A stretch of 64,000 nt of DNA from Marisediminicola antarctica (GTDB taxonomy: Bacteria; Actinomycetota; Actinomycetes; Actinomycetales; Microbacteriaceae). The translations under genes were made by a program, and so were the position numbers. The notes beneath the pieces were generated by a model that made no database searches, was not told the origin of the DNA, and saw only the letters and a list, made by a program, of their open reading frames with translations. This document shows, one piece after another, positions 59,193 to 64,000 of this stretch; the first letter of the stretch is position 1, and each line of letters opens with the position of its first letter. The DNA lies in NCBI RefSeq assembly GCF_009930795.1, contig NZ_CP017146.1:620001-684000 (forward strand), in the 5' to 3' direction.

Positions 59193-60244
59193 CGCCGAAG
59201 TGTCGCCACGTGCTCGTGGTACCAGTCGACGGTGCTGCGCACGCCGTCTTCGAGGTCGATTCGGGCGCTCCAGCCGGCATCCGCGAGTTTTGACACGTCG
59301 AGCAGCTTCTGGGGCGTGCCATCCGGCTTGTCGGTGTCCCAGAGCGTGTCGCCGGTGAAGCCGACGACGCGCGCGATGGTCTTGGCGATCTCGCGAATGG
59401 TCGAGTCCTGGCCGGTCCCGACGTTGACCTGTTCGGGGGAGTCGTAGTGCTCGAGCAGGTGCAAAAAGGCGGCGGCCATGTCGTCGACGTGCATGAACTC
59501 GCGCCGGGGCGTGCCGGAGCCCCAGTTCGTCACGGTGGTCGCGCCCGACTTGACGGCGTTGTCGTAGCGCTGGATCAGCGCGGGCAGCACGTGGGAGCCC
59601 TGCGGCGAGAAGTTGTCGCCGGGCCCGTAGAGGTTGGTCGGCATTGCCGAGATCCAGTGCTTGCCGAACTGTCGGCGCGCGGCCTGGATGTGGAAGATCC
59701 CGGCGATCTTGGCGATCGCGTAGGCGTCGTTGGTGGGCTCGAGGTAGCCGGTGAGCAGCGCGTTCTCGGTGATCGGCTGAGGAGCGAGTCGCGGGTAGAT
59801 GCAAGAGGATCCGAGGAACAGCAGGCGCTCCACGTCGACAGCGATGGCCGCGTCGATCACGTTCACCTGCACCTGCAGGTTCTCGCTGAGGAAGTCGACC
59901 GGGTAGGTGTTGTTGGCCATGATGCCGCCGACCTTCGCGGCCGCGAGCACCACATAGCGGGGCCGGGTCTGCTCGAAGAACGCGAATACTGCCGCGCGGT
60001 CCTTCAGGTCGAGCTCCGCTGAGGAGCGGCCGATCAGGTTGGTGAACCCCTCGGCCTCGAGCAGGCGCCACATCGCCGAGCCGGCGAGTCCGCGGTGGCC
60101 GGCGATGTAGAACGGGGCGTCGCGGTCGAGCCGACCGGGGGTGAACGGGGCAGACTCGGCCGGGGTCAGGTCGGCTGGTGCAGGCCCTGCCGGGTGCAGG
60201 TCGGCTGGTGCAGGCTCGGCCGGGGTCAGGTCGGCTGGTGTCAT
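59189..60244 (-). CDS. fcl: GDP-L-fucose synthase
   Basis: A 351-residue short-chain dehydrogenase that makes GDP-L-fucose from GDP-4-keto-6-deoxymannose in two steps. The NADP fold reads [17 protein letters not shown], the catalytic Ser is in FLGSSCIYP, and the Tyr-Lys pair is in [11 protein letters not shown]. Near the end, [15 protein letters not shown] is typical. The first 45 residues are an extra Pro/Ala repeat ([18 protein letters not shown]), encoded by a short tandem DNA repeat and absent from normal Fcl, so the native start may lie near [10 protein letters not shown]. Its ATG overlaps the gmd stop (ATGA), so it forms an operon with gmd. Confidence 0.95.
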   Translation of the reverse strand: MTPADLTPAEPAPADLHPAGPAPADLTPAESAPFTPGRLDRDAPFYIAGHRGLAGSAMWRLLEAEGFTNLIGRSSAELDLKDRAAVFAFFEQTRPRYVVLAAAKVGGIMANNTYPVDFLSENLQVQVNVIDAAIAVDVERLLFLGSSCIYPRLAPQPITENALLTGYLEPTNDAYAIAKIAGIFHIQAARRQFGKHWISAMPTNLYGPGDNFSPQGSHVLPALIQRYDNAVKSGATTVTNWGSGTPRREFMHVDDMAAAFLHLLEHYDSPEQVNVGTGQDSTIREIAKTIARVVGFTGDTLWDTDKPDGTPQKLLDVSKLADAGWSARIDLEDGVRSTVDWYHEHVATLRR

Positions 60245-61272
60245 TCAGTGCCCCAGGAGGCGAGTTTGGGGGAGTCGATCCAGTGGCTCCCGTCGTGCCG
60301 CCGCGCTTCGATGTCGGCGTCGACCATGATGCGGGCGAGCTCCGCGGTGTCGACCTCCGGCACCCAGCCGAGCTTCTCGCGCGCCTTGGAGGCGTCGCCG
60401 ACGAGGGCGTCGACCTCGGTGGGCCGCAGGTAGCGCGGGTCGAACTTCACGTGCTTCTCCCAGTCGAGCCCGGCCCGGGTGAACGATGCCTCCACGAAGT
60501 CGCGCACGGTGAAGCTGCCGCCGGTAGCGAGCACGAAGTCCTCGGGTTCGTCGGCCTGCAGCATCCGCCACATACCCTCGACATATTCCGGGGCGTAGCC
60601 CCAGTCGCGCACCGAGTCGAGGTTGCCGAGGTAGACATGGTCTTGCTTGCCGGCCTGGATGGCGGCGACGGCGCGAGTGATCTTGCGGGTCACGAAGGTC
60701 TCGCCGCGGCGAGGGGATTCGTGGTTGAACAGAATGCCGTTGACGGCGAACATGCCGTAGGCCTCGCGGTAGTTCTTGGTGATCCAGAAGCTGTAGACCT
60801 TGGCGGCGCCGTAGGGCGAGCGCGGGTAGAACGGGGTCTCCTCGTTCTGCGGCGGCGGGGTAGCACCGAACATCTCCGAGCTTGACGCCTGGTAAAACCG
60901 GGTGTCGATGCCGGCCATTCGCACGGCTTCGAGCAGGCGGACCGTGCCCGTACCCGTGGTGTCGGCGGTGTGCTCCGGCTCGTCGAACGAGACGCGCACG
61001 TGCGACTGGGCGGCGAGGTTGTAGACCTCGTCGGGCTCGATCTTCGCCAGCAGGGTCGCCATGCGTCCGCCGTCGCTCAGGTCGCCGTAGTGGAGGAACA
61101 GCTTCGCGGCGGGGTCATGCGGGTCGACGTAGAGGTGGTCGATGCGCGAGGTGTTGAACGTCGAGGCCCGGCGGATGAGGCCGTGCACCTCGTAGCCTTT
61201 GGCGAGAAGGAGCTCCGCGAGGTAGGAGCCGTCCTGGCCGGTGATACCGGTGATGAAGGCGCGCTTGGCCAT
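60241..61272 (-). CDS. gmd: GDP-mannose 4,6-dehydratase
   Basis: A 343-residue enzyme that converts GDP-mannose to GDP-4-keto-6-deoxymannose, the first step to GDP-fucose or related sugars. The NADP fold is [17 protein letters not shown] (near 5-21). The substrate region reads [16 protein letters not shown], the Ser/Thr active site [11 protein letters not shown], and the Tyr-Lys catalytic pair [25 protein letters not shown] (in parts). The start ATG 61272 follows AAAGGAGACTTCT; the longer frame upstream is Arg/His-rich and unlikely. Cotranscribed with fcl. No glycosyltransferase is in the window, so where the sugar is used is unknown. Confidence 0.96.
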   Translation of the reverse strand: MAKRAFITGITGQDGSYLAELLLAKGYEVHGLIRRASTFNTSRIDHLYVDPHDPAAKLFLHYGDLSDGGRMATLLAKIEPDEVYNLAAQSHVRVSFDEPEHTADTTGTGTVRLLEAVRMAGIDTRFYQASSSEMFGATPPPQNEETPFYPRSPYGAAKVYSFWITKNYREAYGMFAVNGILFNHESPRRGETFVTRKITRAVAAIQAGKQDHVYLGNLDSVRDWGYAPEYVEGMWRMLQADEPEDFVLATGGSFTVRDFVEASFTRAGLDWEKHVKFDPRYLRPTEVDALVGDASKAREKLGWVPEVDTAELARIMVDADIEARRHDGSHWIDSPKLASWGTE

Positions 61273-61300
61273 AGAAGTCTCCTTTAAACCAAAGTGCAGT

Positions 61301-61759
61301 CTATGTGAGTGCCTTCTCCATGCAGATGCTGAACTCGTCACCGAGGTACTGGCCGAAGTTCGGGATCACGGCGAATCCGCTCGCCAGATAGAGCGCGATC
61401 GCCTCAACGTGCTCGGGGCCTGTCTCGAGCTGCAGGGTGTGGATGCCGCAGGTCAGGGCGGCCTCGTCGATCGCCGCGAGCAGCGCGCGGGCGACTCCGC
61501 GGCCGCGGGCGGAGTCGTGCACGAACATCCGCTTGATCTCTCCCGAGCCGTCGCCGCGGTCGACGAGGGCGGCGATGCCGACAGCATCCGCCTCGGTGCG
61601 GGCGACGAACACGGTGACGCCGTCGGCCTCGAGCGCGCCCACGTCGAGCATGTAGCAGCTCTCGGGCGGGTACAGGGCCAGCGCGAACTCGTCGCTGAGC
61701 CGCAGCAGCTCGATCAGCTCGGGCTGGCGGGGCACTTCGACGGCGATGGAGATCTGCAT
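61301..61759 (-). CDS. GNAT-family acetyltransferase
   Basis: A 152-residue N-acetyltransferase. The acetyl-CoA-binding motif A reads [23 protein letters not shown] (near 77-99), with RGRGVA as the P-loop-like turn. Motif B-like [25 protein letters not shown] follows. The N-terminal portion ([28 protein letters not shown]) is the substrate side, whose identity is not known. The ATG lies only four bases from the first R1 end of copy e. The normal Shine-Dalgarno and promoter area are thus replaced by repeat sequence, so expression may be weak or driven by the repeat. It is 28 bp upstream of gmd's start on the same strand. Confidence 0.85.
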   Translation of the reverse strand: MQISIAVEVPRQPELIELLRLSDEFALALYPPESCYMLDVGALEADGVTVFVARTEADAVGIAALVDRGDGSGEIKRMFVHDSARGRGVARALLAAIDEAALTCGIHTLQLETGPEHVEAIALYLASGFAVIPNFGQYLGDEFSICMEKALT

Positions 61760-61762
61760 GGG

Positions 61763-62153
61763 CTTTCATTATTCAGGAGTCAGCCAGCCGGGGTGGCTGG
61801 CGGGTGGCTCGGGGTGGCTGGGGACGGCTTTCATCATTCAGGAGTCAGCCGGGCAGGGCGGCTGGGGGACGGCTTTCATTATTCAGGAGCGGCTGCGCGC
61901 ACGGGTGGGCGGATGCCGGAAAGTTGCGCCCATCCGTGCATCCGGTGCACGAATCGAACGTTTCACGCAACTTACGATCGCCCGGCACCAGACCGGGTGC
62001 CGTCACCTCCTGAATGATGAAGAACGTGCCGGACCCAAATCGACCAGGCGGTCGACTGGTGGGCCCTCAAACTCCTGAATGATGAGAAAGGTGCCGGACC
62101 CAATCAGACCAGGCTGTCGAGTGGTAGGCCATCAAACTCCTGAATGATGAAAG
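61763..62153. repeat. R1 element copy e (3+3 end units, divergent promoter position)
   Basis: Left units CTTTCATTATTCAGGAGTC start at 61763, 61828 and 61873. Right units CTCCTGAATGATGAAG (62007-62022), ACTCCTGAATGATGAGAAAG (62071-62090) and ACTCCTGAATGATGAAAG (62136-62153) mirror them. The core 61890-62006 contains GGCGGATG, a GTTGCG/CGCAAC pair and a CCCGGCACC/GGTGCCG hairpin. The spacers repeat within each side, GTGCCGGACCCAA on the right. Unlike the other copies it separates divergent genes. Confidence 0.88.
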
Positions 62154-62188
62154 TGATCGGTCGATTTTGGGCGGCTACCCTCGAAAGC

Positions 62189-62668
62189 ATGGCTAGAACA
62201 ATCGCGACCTCCACCCGCGTCGAGCTCGGCGACGTGCTCGACTTCGTCCGCCCCCGTCACCGGATGCTGCTCGCCACCACGCGCGCCGACGGCCGCCCCC
62301 AGATGTCGCCGGTCGCCGGTGGCGTCGATGCCGACGGGCGCCTCGTCATCTCGACCTACCCGAAGCGCTCCAAGACTCGCAATGCCGAGCGGGACTCCCG
62401 CGCCTCGGTGCTCGTGCTGTCCGACGACTGGGACGGCCCCTGGGTGCAGGTCGACGGCGACGCCGAGGTGCTGCACATGCCTGAGGCGGCCGACGGGCTC
62501 GTGGACTACTTCCGCTGCATCGCGGGGGAGCACCCTAACTGGGACGAATACCGCGCCGCGATGGCGATCCAGGACAAGTCGCTCATCCGCATCACGCCCA
62601 CCCGCTGGGGTCCGATCGCCACGGGCGGCTTCCCGGCCGACATCGCGGCGCGCCTCGACGCGCAGTAG
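62189..62668 (+). CDS. PPOX-class flavin/F420-dependent oxidoreductase
   Basis: A 159-residue split-barrel protein. The pattern LDFVRPRHRMLLATTRADGRPQMSPVAGGVDADGRLVIST (about 16-55, in parts) and KTRNAERDSRASVLVLSDDWDGPWVQVDGDAEV is the usual pyridoxamine-phosphate-oxidase-like core, often binding FMN or F420 in actinobacteria. A C-terminal RITPTRWGPIATGGFP is typical. Substrate unknown. I start it at ATG 62189 (MARTIATST). An upstream ATG at 62144 lies inside the R1 right end and would add repeat-encoded residues. It is read away from the GNAT gene across R1 copy e. Confidence 0.87.
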   Translation: MARTIATSTRVELGDVLDFVRPRHRMLLATTRADGRPQMSPVAGGVDADGRLVISTYPKRSKTRNAERDSRASVLVLSDDWDGPWVQVDGDAEVLHMPEAADGLVDYFRCIAGEHPNWDEYRAAMAIQDKSLIRITPTRWGPIATGGFPADIAARLDAQ

Positions 62669-62743
62669 CGCCCGACCCCTTCCCGCGCGGTAGTGCCCGG
62701 CCCCTCCCCGTTCCCGCGAGGTAGCGCCCGAACCCCTCCCGCC

Positions 62744-63030
62744 GAGTCGCCCAAATGTGTGGCCTGACGGGGGTTGGGGGTCGCATTGGTGGGCGACTCG
62801 CGGGGGTGGATGGCGGCATCTGCCGTGAGTCGCCCAAATGTGTGGCCTGACGGGGGTTGGGGGTCGCATTGGTGGGCGACTCGCGGGGGTGGATGGCGGC
62901 ATCTGCCGTGAGTTGCCCAGATGTGTGGCCTTACGGGGCTTGGGGGTCGCATTGGTGGGCGACTCGCGGGGGTGGATGGCGGCATCTGCCGTGAGTTGCC
63001 CAGATGTGTGGCCTGACGTGGCTTGCGGGA
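62744..63030. repeat. 83-bp tandem repeat (three copies plus a partial)
   Basis: Copies begin at 62744, 62827 and 62910, and a partial copy at 62993, a constant 83-bp period. Each holds an inverted repeat GAGTCGCCCA...TGGGCGACTC around GTGTGGCCTGACGG, so the array is a chain of hairpins. The last two copies share GTTGCCCAG instead of GTCGCCCAA. The array ends just before the response regulator's stop, in a convergent gap. Copies are nearly identical, so it is recent. Confidence 0.9.
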
Positions 63031-63036
63031 CTCCCG

Positions 63037-63681
63037 CTACAGCAGCTTGCGCTCCAGCGCCCACGCGGTCAGCTCATGCCGCGACGACAGCTGCAGCTTG
63101 CGCAGCACCGCCGACACGTGGGTCTCCACCGTCTTGATCGAGATAAACAGGTCGGCGGCGACCTCTTTATAGGCGTAGCCGCGCGCGATGAGCCGCATGA
63201 CCTCACGCTCGCGGGCGCTCAGCCGGTCGAGCTCGTCGCTCGTCTCGGCCTGCTCCCCGGCGACCGCGCCGAACGCATCCAGCACGAAACCGGCCAGCCG
63301 CGGCGAGAACACCGCGTCACCGGCGGCGACGGCGGCGACGGCGCGCGAGACCTCGGCCCCGGAGCTGCTCTTGGTGATGTAGCCGCGGGCCCCCGCGCGG
63401 ATCACGCCGACGACGTCCTCGGCCGAGTCGGACACGCTCAGCGCGAGGAACCGGATGCTGCCCAGCAGCCGCGCACTGCGCCGGATCACCTCGGCACCGC
63501 CGCCGCCCTCTCCGCCGGGCAGGTGCACGTCGAGCAGCACCACCTCCGGCGAGGTCTGCTCGATCAGCGCGAGCGCCTCGTCGACGGTTGCCGCCTCGCC
63601 GACCACCTCGATGAACTCGGCGAGGTCGGCGCGCAGTCCCGACCGAAAGATCGAGTGATCGTCGACGATGAGTACCTTCAT
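63037..63681 (-). CDS. NarL/LuxR-type response regulator
   Basis: A 214-residue DNA-binding regulator. The receiver domain starts MKVLIVDDHSIFRSGLRADLAE with the acidic Asp pair, and the phospho-acceptor is Asp in EVVLLDVHLPGGEGG (near 51). The C-terminal helix-turn-helix of the LuxR class reads LSAREREVMRLIARGYAYKEVAADLFISIKTVETHVSAVLRKLQL (in parts, residues 147-191). A short glycine-rich insertion (GGEGGGGAE) sits after the phospho-acceptor. Its start overlaps the histidine kinase stop (ATGA), so the pair is cotranscribed. Target genes are not identifiable here. Confidence 0.94.
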   Translation of the reverse strand: MKVLIVDDHSIFRSGLRADLAEFIEVVGEAATVDEALALIEQTSPEVVLLDVHLPGGEGGGGAEVIRRSARLLGSIRFLALSVSDSAEDVVGVIRAGARGYITKSSSGAEVSRAVAAVAAGDAVFSPRLAGFVLDAFGAVAGEQAETSDELDRLSAREREVMRLIARGYAYKEVAADLFISIKTVETHVSAVLRKLQLSSRHELTAWALERKLL

Positions 63682-64000
63682 GCGGAGCCTCCCGGGGTCG
63701 GCTGGTTGGCGGGCAGGATGCTGGCGGCGGGTTGCACGGCGGCGGGGTGCGCGGGCACCTGTTGCGCGCCGCCGGCCACGTGATGCGCGGGCACCGGCTG
63801 CGGCACCTGCGCGGCCGGCGGCGCAGCCACCTGCACGGCCGGCGGCCCAGCCGCCGACTGCGCGCCACCCAGCGGCAGATGCAGCCGCACCTCGGTGCCC
63901 GAATCGCTCGAGACCACGCTCGCCCGTCCGCCGTGCCGGGCCATGCGGCCGACGATCGACTCCCGCACGCCGAGCCGGCCATCCGGCACGCTCGAGACGT
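63678..64000 (-). CDS. Sensor histidine kinase, C-terminal part (runs off the window)
   Basis: Only the end of the gene is visible. The ATPase part has the G2-like segment PDGRLGVRESIVGRMARHGGRASVVSS and GTEVRLHLPL, as in NarX-type kinases that partner with NarL-type regulators. The last 65 or so residues are an Ala/Pro/Val/Gln-rich tail (PPAAQVPQPVPAHHVAGGAQQ), probably disordered and encoded by near-repetitive DNA. The stop overlaps the response-regulator start. The sensor region lies beyond 64000, so the signal cannot be guessed. Confidence 0.88.
   Translation of the reverse strand, partial: VSSVPDGRLGVRESIVGRMARHGGRASVVSSDSGTEVRLHLPLGGAQSAAGPPAVQVAAPPAAQVPQPVPAHHVAGGAQQVPAHPAAVQPAASILPANQPTPGGSA

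Noticed and set aside
62744-63030. A CRISPR array
   Set aside because: The units are contiguous 83-bp copies without unique spacers, and no cas genes are nearby.

Overview
This window reads as chromosomal DNA of a high-GC Gram-positive actinobacterium, most likely a member of Microbacteriaceae. The evidence is the GC-rich codon use, the constant GGATGC/GCATCC words, small actinobacterial families (DUF3073, DUF4190, PurS, sterol-carrier-like protein), an ECF sigma/RskA-like anti-sigma pair with a class F sortase, and a CsoR/CopZ/CopA copper module. The taxon is inferred, not proven. I see no rRNA, tRNA, CRISPR array or replication origin.

Layout. 1-1.3 kb: end of an amino-acid ABC importer and a chorismate mutase. 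1.4-25.5 kb: purine biosynthesis genes spread over several units (purL; purSQ; purC; purD; purF divergent from purM). Between them lie a Fur-like regulator with catalase, an MFS exporter, an AI-2E-type membrane protein, a P-loop kinase, a VOC/GDSL pair, a surface module (DUF4397 protein, class F sortase, sigma and anti-sigma), a DUF222/HNH nuclease and an IS110-family element. 25.6-29.4 kb: DUF4190, a PhyH-type dioxygenase divergent from an AraC regulator, DUF3073 and a flavoprotein. 29.7-36.5 kb: an oligosaccharide locus (glycogen-debranching-like enzyme divergent from LacI regulator, binding protein and two permeases, with no ATPase). 36.8-40.8 kb: YczE-like protein divergent from its MocR-type regulator, then an acyl-CoA ligase. 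40.8-48.5 kb: a copper island (His-rich protein, DUF305 lipoprotein, CopB-type ATPase, CsoR, CopZ, CopA) with three matching CsoR-type operators. 49.1-52.9 kb: a large RND exporter and a duplicated fragment of its 3' end. 53.4-57.8 kb: an XRE-cupin regulator, cyclase-family hydrolase, NCS1 permease, ureohydrolase and NTF2-like protein, probably one uptake-and-degradation cluster for a nitrogen compound. 58.2-64 kb: lactate dehydrogenase, GDP-fucose synthesis (gmd-fcl), GNAT, PPOX-class oxidoreductase and a NarL-type two-component system running off the edge.

The most striking layer is non-coding. A family of 130-390 bp extragenic inverted-repeat elements, called R1 here, has ends reading CTTTCATNATTCAGGAG and occurs five times, four of them between convergent genes. 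In three copies the terminal unit is itself tandemly repeated on both sides of the core, in one case as 4+4 units with an exact 33-bp period. The IS110 element has inserted inside the outermost terminal unit of that copy: joining its two flanks restores the R1 end exactly. Its long 5' non-coding end is where a bridge RNA is expected and repeats the insertion-site sequence. Several other minisatellites, duplicated hairpins and in-frame repeat expansions (in a small membrane protein, CopB, the RND pump and Fcl) show a genome with strong local repeat amplification.
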